Below are positions 9,825 through 18,231 of a DNA stretch of 64,000 bases, in pieces. Both the position numbers and the translations under genes were made by a program. The notes beneath the pieces were generated by a model. It was not told the origin of the DNA and made no database searches. It worked only from the letters and a program-made list of their open reading frames with translations. The stretch spans positions 496,001 through 560,000 of the forward strand of contig NZ_AP021872.1 of the NCBI RefSeq assembly GCF_014218255.1, read 5' to 3'. Within the stretch, counting starts at the first letter, position 1; every line of letters starts with the position of its first letter. This stretch comes from Mycoavidus sp. B2-EB (GTDB taxonomy: Bacteria > Pseudomonadota > Gammaproteobacteria > Burkholderiales > Burkholderiaceae).

Positions 9825-10644
9825 GGTGATGGCGGTGCTCGTCTTTTTCAATTTCGCTGGTGCCGGACATGACAAAGATACGGCCGTTTATGCGTAATAC
9901 CTCGATGGCTGAACCATATAGCCGAGATAGCACAGAGCGGGTAATCACTTCATCAATTTCACCCAAAGCTGCACTGCCGCGGCCAAGATAAAGCACGCGG
10001 TCAAGTACATGCAACAGGGGATTGAGCTCATGGGCACTAAATAATACGGTGATATTCAGTTGTTGCTGGATGCGCCGCACCAATTCAACGATGCTATGTT
10101 GATGAGAGGGGTCCAGGCTGATTAAAGGTTCATCCAACAACAGTAACTGAGGTTGGCCCAGTAAACATTGCGCGAGCAAAAGCCGTTGCCGTTCACCGCC
10201 TGACATCGCCGTGACGGCTCGTTTAGCCAGATCTTTAGCCTCAACCAGTTCTAGCGCGTGTTCAACTGAACGCCGCGCGGCACGGTCCATCCAAGGCAGG
10301 CCCCAGCGATGGCCATTGGCGGCGCATGCAATGAAATCAAAGCCGGACAGGCGCGGATAAGCGCTTGCGTTACGCGCCTGCGGCATATAGCCGATCACAG
10401 GATTGCCGCGCATGACCGGTGCGCCGAGCACGCGTACGGTTCCGCTGCGTGGTGTGAGCAGGCCAAGCAGGGCGCGCAATAAGGTTGTTTTGCCTGCGCC
10501 ATTGGGGCCTAATACACCGATAAATTCACCTTGTTCGATGGCGAGCGTAATCTCGCGTAAGACGGTGCGCTTGCCCAATTCAAGCGTAACCTGCGTCAAC
10601 TCGATCGCAGGTCCACGCGAGCTGGCATTCGGTTGGACGGTCAT
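9817..10644 (-). CDS. znuC: Zinc/manganese ABC transporter ATP-binding protein (ZnuC-like)
   Basis: This 275-residue ATPase powers metal import. Walker [10 protein letters not shown] is near residue 47, the signature is MSGGERQR, and Walker B is LLLLDEP with the following switch His in SAHELN. The C-terminus carries a short His-rich tail (HRHHH), which supports a zinc-type substrate, although manganese cannot be excluded. It overlaps the permease gene at its end and the binding-protein gene at its start, so the three are translated as one unit. Confidence 0.85.
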   Translation of the reverse strand: MTVQPNASSRGPAIELTQVTLELGKRTVLREITLAIEQGEFIGVLGPNGAGKTTLLRALLGLLTPRSGTVRVLGAPVMRGNPVIGYMPQARNASAYPRLSGFDFIACAANGHRWGLPWMDRAARRSVEHALELVEAKDLAKRAVTAMSGGERQRLLLAQCLLGQPQLLLLDEPLISLDPSHQHSIVELVRRIQQQLNITVLFSAHELNPLLHVLDRVLYLGRGSAALGEIDEVITRSVLSRLYGSAIEVLRINGRIFVMSGTSEIEKDEHRHHHV

Positions 10645-11588
10645 CGGCGGTTTTGCTTTGGCGTTTGAGCGAGCGCTTGTTCAAGCGCGCTTAATTGCGA
10701 CAGTATCCATGCTTGATATGACAGATTGGCGGGTTTGACTTCACTAACTTCCATCACGGCAACCCCAGAAGCATGAGCGAGTTTGAGCAGATGCCGCGTC
10801 ATTTCATCCGAGGTTTGCGCGTTATAAATTAACACTTTGACGCGCTGTTGCCGGAGATCTTTTTCAAACGCCGCGATATCGGTTGCGCTTGGCTCAGTGT
10901 CATTCATGATGGCTTGTTGAAAGCGCGGATTGTTATCTTTAAGCTCAAGCGCTTGTATCAGATAGCCAAGAATTGGCTCGGTAGCTGTGATGGGCGTTCC
11001 GCGATACTTTTCTCGCAGCTCAGCAATTTTCGCCTCGATGGGCTTTAAGGACGCCAGAAATGCGCTAAGACGCGCATTGTAATCCTCTTGATGAGCGCTA
11101 TCGGCGCGGATTAAAAAGGCGGTAACTGCAGCGCCCAGCGCGGGCATGGTTTCTGGTAAATACCAAAGATGAGGGTTATCTCCGCTTTTTTTGCCGACTA
11201 ATGTCGCCGCCACAATCTGCTCACGCTGCGGCACTTTTGAGGCAGCCAGAAGCTTGGTTAGCCACGGGTCATAATCGGCGCCGTTATATACCACGAGGCG
11301 CGCATGCGCCAGTTGGCGCGCAGTGGATGGACTGGCCTCGAAAAGGTGGGGGTCTTGCTTAGGATGATTGATGAGGCTTGTGACGGTGACATGTTCACCG
11401 CCTAGTTGAGTCAACACATCGCCATAAAAGTTCTCAGCCGCGACCAGTAACAGGCGTGACGTGGCGCTTGACATAGTCGCCAATGCAGATGAGTTGTGCG
11501 CTACGGCAAACGGACTCATGGCAAATAAGCTCAGTGACAATACAAAACGGGCAATATAAGCAGACATGTACTGAATCAAAGTGGGCAT
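10641..11588 (-). CDS. znuA: Periplasmic metal-binding protein of the zinc/manganese ABC transporter (ZnuA-like)
   Basis: This cluster A-I solute-binding protein delivers metal to the permease. The ATG at 11588 gives a Sec signal peptide ending in AVA before His-Asn. An upstream in-frame ATG at 11660 would add a hydrophobic stretch unlike a signal. Likely metal ligands are the His in DPHLFE, the His in DNPHLWY, the Glu in TATEPILG and a Glu/Asp in QTSDEMT. The protein lacks the long His-rich loop of many ZnuA proteins, so zinc versus manganese is open. No fur or zur gene is adjacent. Confidence 0.8.
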   Translation of the reverse strand: MPTLIQYMSAYIARFVLSLSLFAMSPFAVAHNSSALATMSSATSRLLLVAAENFYGDVLTQLGGEHVTVTSLINHPKQDPHLFEASPSTARQLAHARLVVYNGADYDPWLTKLLAASKVPQREQIVAATLVGKKSGDNPHLWYLPETMPALGAAVTAFLIRADSAHQEDYNARLSAFLASLKPIEAKIAELREKYRGTPITATEPILGYLIQALELKDNNPRFQQAIMNDTEPSATDIAAFEKDLRQQRVKVLIYNAQTSDEMTRHLLKLAHASGVAVMEVSEVKPANLSYQAWILSQLSALEQALAQTPKQNRR

Positions 11589-11781
11589 GATGCAACCGGA
11601 AAAGAAAAAGCGTGAGTAGGCCAGATGATATAACAGATAACGCTTTGTCGCCTCAATCATGGCTTTAACTCTATCTTTTGGCGGATTGTGCGGGTTGACT
11701 GAGTTGCGTACAGTAGACGCAAAAGACCGTAGCCAACGGCTGGCGCTGATAGCGCTGCGGCTTTATGCAACGGAGATTTAA

Positions 11782-12360
11782 ATGCAACCTCGCTATGTCA
11801 GCAAACTAACCAACACGGGTTTTATGCTGCTTGAACTTTTGTGTGTGCTCGCTTTACTCGGCGCGCTAGCGGTGACGGCCGCGCCCGCCATGCGCGCTTG
11901 GTTAGTGCGAGATCAGGTAGAGATGCAAGCGCAAGCATTGCTAGCGACATTGGCTTATGCGCGTGGTGAAGCGATCCGGCGTGCGATGCGCGTTACCCTC
12001 TGCCGTGATGATGGCCACGGGCATTGTTGCATAAACCATAAACCATTATTGGCAACGGAGCGTAGTCATTGGGCGCACGGCTATTTAGTGCTGGCTGAAT
12101 TTTCCTCTCAATTAACAGGGCCTAGCCGTGCCCAGATTTTACGCATGCACCCCCCGAGCGAAGCAGTGACGATCCAAAGCGTGTCTGCGCCACTCTCATT
12201 CACACCGCCAGCGGGGCAAATAATAGGCGGTTTCCGCAGTTTTGAGATTGGCGCGCGTACGACGGCATTTGGCCTGCGCGATGATAGAGCGCATCGCTGT
12301 GTACGGGTTGCCGCGGGTGGCCGCAGTCGCATATTGAATGGGCGATGTGCGGCGGCATAG
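11782..12360 (+). CDS. Minor type IV pseudopilin, FimT/FimU (GspH) type
   Basis: The 192-residue protein has a prepilin leader ending in Gly before FMLLELLCVLALLGALA, with Glu at the fifth mature position as the prepilin peptidase and assembly machinery require. The remaining sequence matches the GspH/FimT layout: an N-terminal helix with QALLATLAYARGEAIRR, then a beta domain with a late cysteine. It is first of five consecutive prepilin-like genes. FimU-type minor pilins help prime pilus assembly at the tip. Confidence 0.8.
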   Translation: MQPRYVSKLTNTGFMLLELLCVLALLGALAVTAAPAMRAWLVRDQVEMQAQALLATLAYARGEAIRRAMRVTLCRDDGHGHCCINHKPLLATERSHWAHGYLVLAEFSSQLTGPSRAQILRMHPPSEAVTIQSVSAPLSFTPPAGQIIGGFRSFEIGARTTAFGLRDDRAHRCVRVAAGGRSRILNGRCAAA

Positions 12361-12392
12361 CACCACCGCCTTTAAAGCGTTGGCGGCGCTTG

Positions 12393-12797
12393 ATGCGGGG
12401 TGACTCTTTACTAGAAGTGATGCTGGTGCTTTGGCTGATTGGTTTAGCGGCGCTCGGCGCAATCAGTCTACAGCTATGGGTGGTGCGCGTACAACAGTCG
12501 ATGACTTGGCGTACCTCTGCATTAAGTTTGGCGGAGGCTGCAGCTGAAGCATTGCGCAGCGGTTATCCAGCTGCTCGGGTGGCCGCAGAGTGGCGCTTGC
12601 GCGCCGCTAAATTTCTGCCATCTGGCGAAATGCGCTTGCTTGATCAAACTCCCGAGATACGCTTAATCGTACTGTCTTGGAGCCGGCCAGCCCAATGGTC
12701 AGGTGGCTATGATACGGCACTGAGCGATGCTAAGGCATGCCCATTCAGCGTAACCGGAGCCATGACGCAATGCTTAACGCTTGCCATCGCGCCATAA
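12393..12797 (+). CDS. pilV: Minor type IV pilin, PilV type
   Basis: From the ATG at 12393 the product begins MRGDSLLEVMLVLWLIGL, a type IV prepilin signature with cleavage after Gly3 and Glu5 of the mature protein. A start at 12345, overlapping the preceding gene by 16 bp, would give a longer basic leader and is also possible. PilV proteins are minor pilins that assemble with PilW, PilX and FimU. At about 134 residues it is short for the family. Asp at mature position 1, instead of Phe or Met, is unusual. Confidence 0.7.
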   Translation: MRGDSLLEVMLVLWLIGLAALGAISLQLWVVRVQQSMTWRTSALSLAEAAAEALRSGYPAARVAAEWRLRAAKFLPSGEMRLLDQTPEIRLIVLSWSRPAQWSGGYDTALSDAKACPFSVTGAMTQCLTLAIAP

Positions 12798-12817
12798 GAA
12801 CAGGCCAACTTAGCTCG

Positions 12818-13642
12818 ATGTGCAGAGGCCATTCAAGAGCGTTGCGCAGCCAAGCTGGACGCACTTTATTAGAGTTAATGATTGCGTCTGCCTTAGGGCT
12901 GATGCTGATGCTGTCCACTTTGACGCTCTATCGTGGGCAACGTGAGCTATTTGAGCATATTGTGCAACGCGCGCGCCGGATTGATGCAGGCCTGAGTGCT
13001 TTGCATCTAATGAGTGTGCATCTGCGCTTAGCGGGTTTTGCTGGACCGGGCGATGCTCTGCCTGGCATCGCTATTTGGGGGTGTGGTCTGGGGCGTCCAC
13101 GAAGTCTGTTAGACGCTAGGCTTAAGACACCTGTATGCGAGCCAAATGCAGCAAATGCTTCAGACGGAATTGAAGTGCGTTACAGGGCTGATGCGGTCAA
13201 TACCTGGGCCAGTGCAGAGGGTTACGCTACAGATTGTTTAGGGCAAGCCATAGTGGCTCATGCACATCAAGCGGAAGGAGCGGCGCTTGCGGTTAACCGC
13301 TTTTTTGTGCGCACGAGTCCTTCGACTGGCGCAGCAGAGTTATATGGTGAGGGAAGCGGGCGCGATAACATCGCCCAACCTGTGGTTGAAGGCATTGAGC
13401 GTTTACGCATACGCTATTGGCTCGCGGGTGCCAGTCACTTGGTAGAGGCGAGCGCAGTGCCGCCCGCGGCGTGGCGGCAGGTGGCAGCGGTTGAGCTGTG
13501 CGTCTTAGTGCGTGGGCCTCAGCGTAGTTTAGCAACGTCATATATTGATTGCGATGGACGGCGCGTGACGGCTGCCGATGGTGTGCCGCGTGATGCTTTT
13601 ACAACTTGGGTGGCATTACGTAATCAAGTTTTAACATGGTAA
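12818..13642 (+). CDS. pilW: Minor type IV pilin, PilW type
   Basis: The product is about 274 residues from the ATG at 12818, although 12770 and 12737 are alternative starts that overlap pilV. The leader ends in Gly before RTLLELMIASALGLMLML, a PilW-like prepilin helix with Glu5. The following region (YRGQRELFEHIVQRARRIDAGLSALHLMSVHLRLAGFAG) is characteristic of PilW, where an N-terminal helix precedes a large variable domain with cysteines. It is third in the minor pilin operon and overlaps pilX by seven bases. Confidence 0.75.
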   Translation: MCRGHSRALRSQAGRTLLELMIASALGLMLMLSTLTLYRGQRELFEHIVQRARRIDAGLSALHLMSVHLRLAGFAGPGDALPGIAIWGCGLGRPRSLLDARLKTPVCEPNAANASDGIEVRYRADAVNTWASAEGYATDCLGQAIVAHAHQAEGAALAVNRFFVRTSPSTGAAELYGEGSGRDNIAQPVVEGIERLRIRYWLAGASHLVEASAVPPAAWRQVAAVELCVLVRGPQRSLATSYIDCDGRRVTAADGVPRDAFTTWVALRNQVLTW

Positions 13643-14160
13643 GAAGTCGCTACGATTGGCGGGTACGCCAAAAGGGCGCCACTCTGGTCTGGGTGATGCC
13701 TTTAGTTGCCATTTTGCAATTATTTTCCATCGCGCTGCTTAATCTGATGACTTTAGAGATGCGCAGTGCAGCGAATCGAGAGGACGGTGCGCGTGCATTA
13801 CACGCAGCAGATGCTGGCTTGAGAATCTGCGTACGCAGGCTAATCAGTGGGCATGCGCCTGTGCGGAGTTGGTTAGGGGAAGGGGAGCCTGCGTATTGGC
13901 GTACACCGGCGGCATTTAATAGCCTACCGCCGGTGGCGTTTAATCTTGTCAACGCATGGCCCTATGCGGTGAAACCGCCGCAGTGTTTGATTGAGGCAAG
14001 GCCACCATTGCCACAGAAACCGAAACACATTGTCTATTGGATTACGGTGCGTGGCTTTGGCGCAACACTTGAAACGCAGGCATGGGTCCAATCGATCGTT
14101 ATATTTGAAGAAAAAACCATCCGCTATACATGGCGTTCCGTCGTGGCGCGGCCTTATTAA
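13636..14160 (+). CDS. pilX: Minor type IV pilus protein, PilX type
   Basis: This 174-residue protein has a basic start, then QKGATLVWVMPLVAILQLFSIALLN and EMRSAANREDGARALHAADAGLR. These match the PilX N-terminal pattern of a hydrophobic helix, EMRxxxN and AAEAGLR. The Glu at mature position 5 is replaced (GATLVW), as in other PilX proteins. It overlaps the pilW stop. PilX is part of the tip-associated minor pilin complex. Confidence 0.72.
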   Translation: MVRSRYDWRVRQKGATLVWVMPLVAILQLFSIALLNLMTLEMRSAANREDGARALHAADAGLRICVRRLISGHAPVRSWLGEGEPAYWRTPAAFNSLPPVAFNLVNAWPYAVKPPQCLIEARPPLPQKPKHIVYWITVRGFGATLETQAWVQSIVIFEEKTIRYTWRSVVARPY

Positions 14161-14244
14161 TTTCGGTGCACGCTACGCGCGATTAAATAGCGAAGATTGT
14201 GGGGCCGTGTAAGTGATGCGCTTTTAGAATCAGTAGAGTACCCA

Positions 14245-14724
14245 GTGATAAAGAGGAAACAATCCCGCTCTCATGCTTGGTGTGGTTTAAGCCTGCTTGA
14301 ATTAATGGTAGCGTTGGCGATCATTGCCTCAGTGAGTTTCTACATTATTCCTAGCTACCAAAACTCTATTCGGCGCGGGCATCGTTTGGTGGCTTGTACC
14401 GCGGTCTATCGGGCGGCGCAGATGATTGAGCGCAGCAGCGAGACTGTAACTCGAATTGCCAGCGGCAAGGTAGGGTCACTACCTGCTGGTTTTGAGCAAG
14501 CGCCGCAAGACGCAAAAGCCGTATACCGTTTACGTGCGCACGCCAACAATGGGACTAACGGAGGGTATACGATAGAAGCCGAGCCCATTAACCCGGGGCC
14601 GATGCATGGCGATAGGTGTGGTCGTTATTTATTGGACGCGAATGGGCGGCGTGCAAACCAAGCTCTGGGCGAGGCCGCCCAAGCCAGCCCTAAAATGGTA
14701 GCGTATTGCTGGCAGGGGCGTTAA
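14245..14724 (+). CDS. pilE: Type IV pilin-like protein, PilE type
   Basis: A GTG at 14245, preceded by a weak GAG site, gives MIKRKQSRSHAWCG followed by the mature helix LSLLELMVALAIIASVSFYIIPSYQ. An in-frame start at 14197 would add 16 residues. Prepilin cleavage after Gly leaves Glu5 in place, and Leu rather than Phe is at position 1. The C-terminal pair of cysteines and the YRLRAHANNGTNGGYTIEAEP stretch resemble the PilE-like minor pilin that ends pilV-W-X clusters. No pilY1 gene, usually part of such clusters, lies between pilX and this gene. Confidence 0.72.
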   Translation: MIKRKQSRSHAWCGLSLLELMVALAIIASVSFYIIPSYQNSIRRGHRLVACTAVYRAAQMIERSSETVTRIASGKVGSLPAGFEQAPQDAKAVYRLRAHANNGTNGGYTIEAEPINPGPMHGDRCGRYLLDANGRRANQALGEAAQASPKMVAYCWQGR

Positions 14725-14759
14725 GAAATTTAAAGAGAAGCATCATCACACACCATGGG

Positions 14760-15119
14760 TCAGCGCCGATGGGAAGTCATAAGGCGGCGCCACAGACGTA
14801 CGCCTTTCCAGACCGCAACGCCGATAGTGGCCCATCTTGCGAGTGGTTTGGCGTTGCGTAATACAGGCCGAATCAGCAACAGCAATGACAGGGCTGACCG
14901 GAGTGTAGTGTAAGTGCGCGGCAAAAAATTATTGACTGGCACATGAGCGACACTAGCGGCGGTTGGTAACGGCAAGAGTCCTTTTAGCCAACTAAAATAG
15001 CTGAACTTTTTATGCAGTGCGGCTCCTGCCTCGACCAGTTCAGCGCGTTCAAGTTCAGCGCGAATGAGCAGTAGCTCTTTGCGCATTACACGCTCAAGAC
15101 GTTTTCCCGAGTGCCTCAT
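14760..15119 (-). CDS. YqjK/DUF3318-like small envelope protein
   Basis: The third gene of a yqjD-yqjE-yqjK-type trio is read from an ATG at 15119 that overlaps yqjE by 26 bases. An ATG at 15086, just after the yqjE stop, is also possible. The product is basic, with an N-terminal heptad-like helix (MRKELLLIRAELERAELVEAG) and a membrane-length segment near residue 75. Function is unknown. The assignment rests on operon position and on this helix, which resembles YqjK/DUF3318 proteins of Burkholderia. Confidence 0.55.
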   Translation of the reverse strand: MRHSGKRLERVMRKELLLIRAELERAELVEAGAALHKKFSYFSWLKGLLPLPTAASVAHVPVNNFLPRTYTTLRSALSLLLLIRPVLRNAKPLARWATIGVAVWKGVRLWRRLMTSHRR

Positions 15120-15471
15120 GATCTTTTCTGAATTCCTCAAGAGTGGCCTTGAAAGGCCGCGTTGCTTTGCGTGATTTGACGCAGATGACAAGGACACAAA
15201 GTAGCGCCGCGATTGAATACAGAACAGACAATGCGGCTAACGTTTGCCAGCGATAGGCATCCCAGAATACCGTTACAACTAAAGCGGTAAAAGTTGTCAG
15301 CGCGATGGTGCCAAATAATAAAGCGGCGAAGCTTAGAAAAAGCACACTGAGTAAGCGCGCTTTTTCTTCAGCCAGCTCAATTCCAGCTAATTCCAGCCGG
15401 GTTCGCGCAAGCGCTAAAATCGAGCTGACTAAACGATTGAGCGCGCCGCCTGATGGTTGCGTATTTTGCAT
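15094..15471 (-). CDS. YqjE-like phage-holin-family membrane protein (DUF1469)
   Basis: This 125-residue protein has an N-terminal amphipathic helix (RLVSSILALARTRLELAGIELAEEKAR) followed by two membrane helices. That is the YqjE/holin superfamily III layout. The function of YqjE is not established; it is associated with the ribosome-anchoring protein YqjD/ElaB in the inner membrane. It lies 17 bp after the DUF883 gene and overlaps the next gene, so the three form one operon. Confidence 0.8.
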   Translation of the reverse strand: MQNTQPSGGALNRLVSSILALARTRLELAGIELAEEKARLLSVLFLSFAALLFGTIALTTFTALVVTVFWDAYRWQTLAALSVLYSIAALLCVLVICVKSRKATRPFKATLEEFRKDHEALGKTS

Positions 15472-15488
15472 AGCAGTCGCCGCCTGGC

Positions 15489-15764
15489 TTATTTGCGGTT
15501 AATTAACAAGCCGACTAGAATACCAACACCCGCTGCAATTCCAGTGGCATGCCACGGATGATTGTGCACGTAATCTTCTGTAGCGCGCGCGGCCTGGCGG
15601 CTTTTTTCAATGACTAGGGCTTGCGTGTCAGCCGCTTTTTCTTTAGCTTGCTTAAGTTGGTAAAGTGCTTTTTCACGCAACTCGTTAGCGCGCTCGCCAC
15701 TCGCGCTGGCGGCTTGATTGAGAAGTTCTTCGGCATCTAACAAAATATTTTTTATATCAGACAT
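15489..15764 (-). CDS. ElaB/YqjD/DUF883 family membrane-anchored ribosome-binding protein
   Basis: The ATG at 15764 is chosen because AAGGAG lies six bases upstream; an in-frame ATG at 15791 has none. The 91-residue product has a long charged helix with ELREKALYQLKQAKEKAADTQ and ends with VHNHPWHATGIAAGVGILVGLLINRK, the diagnostic DUF883 C-terminus (His-Pro-Trp before a glycine-rich membrane helix). E. coli homologues bind stationary-phase ribosomes at the inner membrane. It is first gene of the trio. Confidence 0.88.
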   Translation of the reverse strand: MSDIKNILLDAEELLNQAASASGERANELREKALYQLKQAKEKAADTQALVIEKSRQAARATEDYVHNHPWHATGIAAGVGILVGLLINRK

Positions 15765-15904
15765 GAGTTTCTCCTTATCGACTTTGAACATGATTAATTC
15801 CTTTAATTAGGCCCTAAGATCTTGAATCTTAGCGAAAGTAAGCGCAAATTGCGAGCATTAGTAACAAAAAATCTTTAGTCAAATAGGCCAAGTCATTTTA
15901 GTTT

Positions 15905-17674
15905 ATGCTATTACTCCCAAAAAAACTATCCGCTTTTCTTTGGTATTTTATTCGCCCCTATCGCTGGCAATTTGTTGGCGCTCAATTATGCGCGTTGGCC
16001 TGGACTGGCGACGCCATTTTATGGCCGTATTTAGTCAAACTTCTAGTCGATGCGATGGAGAGCTATCAACCGGCTATCTCGTCATTTGGCAGCATTTTTC
16101 TGCCCATCTTTTTGATGCTAGTAGGGGGGTGGTTTCTGATTGAAGGGATGTACCGTTTGCAAGGGTTTTGGTTTGCCTGGCTTTTCCCGCGGTTCGAAGC
16201 CAAAGTGCGGATGACGGTCTTGGATTATTTAATGCAGCACTCGCACCGCTTTTTCGCCAATAACTTAGCGGGTAGCCTCTCTAATAAGATCACTGATATT
16301 ACGCAAAGCCCAATCCGTATTTTTGAGATGGTGATGACGATGTTCATCCCAACTATCATGTCAGCGCTTGTGGTCTTGATCGTATTGGCCCTGTTCCAGC
16401 CCTTTTTTGTGATGGTTTTTTTAATTTGGATGGCGATTCATATTGGAATTTGCCTGTATTTCGCTGACCGTTGCAATCAACTGTCCGAAGAACATGCGCA
16501 AGCGCGCAGCACTTTGCAAGGCAGAATTGTCGATCTCATTAGCAATATCGTAAGCGTGCGGATTTTTGCCCGGCAACGGTTTGAATCTCAACATATGTTG
16601 CCTTATCAACAGAAGGAGCAATTTAAGCAAACAAGCTCTTTGTTCTATATTGAAAGAATGAAGGTCGCCTTGGGCCTGGCGGCGTTTGTCTGTATTGGCA
16701 TTGTGCAGATGGGAGGCATTATTTTTGCTTGGCATCGCGGCTTACTGTCAATCGGCGAGACTCTGCTGATTCTAAATGCTACGCTGAGCATTATGGGCAT
16801 GGCCTGGATGGCGGGTGCGCAGCTGCCTAATTTATTCAAAGAAATTGGCGTATGCCGTCAAGCCTTATCTTTTATTCAGGTTGAGCCAGATGTGCAAGAC
16901 GCGCCAGATGCGGCGCTCTTAAAAGTGACGCGCGGAGAGATTATTTTTGAGCGCGCGACCTTTAGTTATTACTCCGAACGTAATCTCTTTCAAGATAAAT
17001 CATTAGTCATACCCGCTGGGCAAAAGGTCGGTTTAGTGGGACTATCGGGGAGTGGCAAAACCTCGTTTGTTCAACTTATTTTACGTTACTACGATCTAGA
17101 TGCCGGCCGTATTTTAATTGATGGGCAGGATATACGTTATGTAACGCAGGCCTCTTTGCATGAGCAAATTAGCTTTATTCCGCAAGAGCCGGTGATGTTT
17201 CATCGTAATGTATTAGAAAATATTCGCTATGGTAAGCCCGAAGCCAGCGATGAAGAGGTGTATGAGGCTGCCCAGCTTGCGCATTGCGATGAATTTATTC
17301 AACAACTTGCGGACGGCTATCAAACCTTGGTGGGCGAGCGCGGGACTAAATTATCAGGTGGGCAACGCCAACGGATCGCGATTGCCCGCGCTATATTAAA
17401 AGGCGCGCCGATTCTCATTTTGGATGAAGCGACCTCTGCCTTGGATTCAATTACAGAAAAATATGTACAAGACGGTTTATCCAAGCTCATGCCTGGGCGC
17501 ACTACGATTGTAATTGCGCATCGCTTGTCCACCTTGGTCGAAATGGATCGCATTTTAGTGTTTCAAAAAGGCATGATTGTGGAAGACGGTTCACATGAAA
17601 GTTTATTGATGAATGATGGGTGTTACGCTGAATTATGGCGTAGACAAAGGGGTGGTTTTGTTCCCGCCGAGTAA
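15905..17674 (+). CDS. ABC exporter, fused permease-ATPase (MsbA-like half transporter)
   Basis: The 589-residue protein contains an N-terminal six-helix type IV exporter domain (about residues 1-320) and a C-terminal nucleotide-binding domain. Visible motifs are Walker A GLSGSGKTSF, signature LSGGQRQRIAIARAI, Walker B ILILDEATSALDS and the switch His in IVIAHRLSTL, so it should be active as a homodimer. The substrate cannot be read; the family includes lipid and peptide exporters. No strong ribosome site precedes the ATG. The msrA gene follows within ten bases and may be cotranscribed. Confidence 0.85.
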   Translation: MLLLPKKLSAFLWYFIRPYRWQFVGAQLCALAWTGDAILWPYLVKLLVDAMESYQPAISSFGSIFLPIFLMLVGGWFLIEGMYRLQGFWFAWLFPRFEAKVRMTVLDYLMQHSHRFFANNLAGSLSNKITDITQSPIRIFEMVMTMFIPTIMSALVVLIVLALFQPFFVMVFLIWMAIHIGICLYFADRCNQLSEEHAQARSTLQGRIVDLISNIVSVRIFARQRFESQHMLPYQQKEQFKQTSSLFYIERMKVALGLAAFVCIGIVQMGGIIFAWHRGLLSIGETLLILNATLSIMGMAWMAGAQLPNLFKEIGVCRQALSFIQVEPDVQDAPDAALLKVTRGEIIFERATFSYYSERNLFQDKSLVIPAGQKVGLVGLSGSGKTSFVQLILRYYDLDAGRILIDGQDIRYVTQASLHEQISFIPQEPVMFHRNVLENIRYGKPEASDEEVYEAAQLAHCDEFIQQLADGYQTLVGERGTKLSGGQRQRIAIARAILKGAPILILDEATSALDSITEKYVQDGLSKLMPGRTTIVIAHRLSTLVEMDRILVFQKGMIVEDGSHESLLMNDGCYAELWRRQRGGFVPAE

Positions 17675-17683
17675 TTGTGCGTG

Positions 17684-18229
17684 ATGAAAGTGCAATCTGA
17701 AACAGCGACAATCGGCGGCGGTTGTTTCTGGTGCCTAGACGCTGTGTATCGTGAAGTGACCGGTGTCACCTCAGTTGCCGCAGGATATGCGGGTGGCATT
17801 GTGCCGCATCCCACTTATGCGCAAGTTTGCAGCGGGAACACCGGTCATGCAGAAGTGGTGCAAATACAATTTGATCCGTTGCACATCTCCTATGCGGAAT
17901 TGCTTGAGATTTTTTTTGCGCTGCATGATCCGACGCAACTGAATCAGCAAGGCCATGATATTGGAACTCAGTATCGGTCGGTGATTTTTACTCATTCGCA
18001 AGCGCAACATGAGAGTGCCTGCGCGGTGATTAAGCGATTGGGTGGGGACAAAATCTATGCAAAGCCGATAGTGACGGAAGTTATCCCATTAAATGGCAAT
18101 TATTGGCCTGCCGAAGCGGACCATCAAGCCTATTTTTTAAAGCGTCCAGAGCAGAGTTATTGTCGGTTTGTGATTGCCCCTAAACTGGCGCAGTTTCGTA
18201 AAAATTTTACTCGTTATTTAAGACCATAG
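17684..18229 (+). CDS. msrA: Peptide methionine sulfoxide reductase A
   Basis: MsrA reduces methionine-S-sulfoxide in oxidised proteins. The active-site motif GCFWC is at residues 13-17 (nucleophile Cys14) and the conserved GYAGG and YRSVIF segments follow, as do the H-x-GD... HDPTQLNQQGHDIGTQYRS features. Length is 181 residues, standard for a cytosolic MsrA. The ATG at 17684 is preferred over a TTG at 17675 that abuts the upstream stop. It is probably cotranscribed with the ABC exporter gene and convergent with cfa. Confidence 0.93.
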   Translation: MKVQSETATIGGGCFWCLDAVYREVTGVTSVAAGYAGGIVPHPTYAQVCSGNTGHAEVVQIQFDPLHISYAELLEIFFALHDPTQLNQQGHDIGTQYRSVIFTHSQAQHESACAVIKRLGGDKIYAKPIVTEVIPLNGNYWPAEADHQAYFLKRPEQSYCRFVIAPKLAQFRKNFTRYLRP

Positions 18230-18231
18230 CG

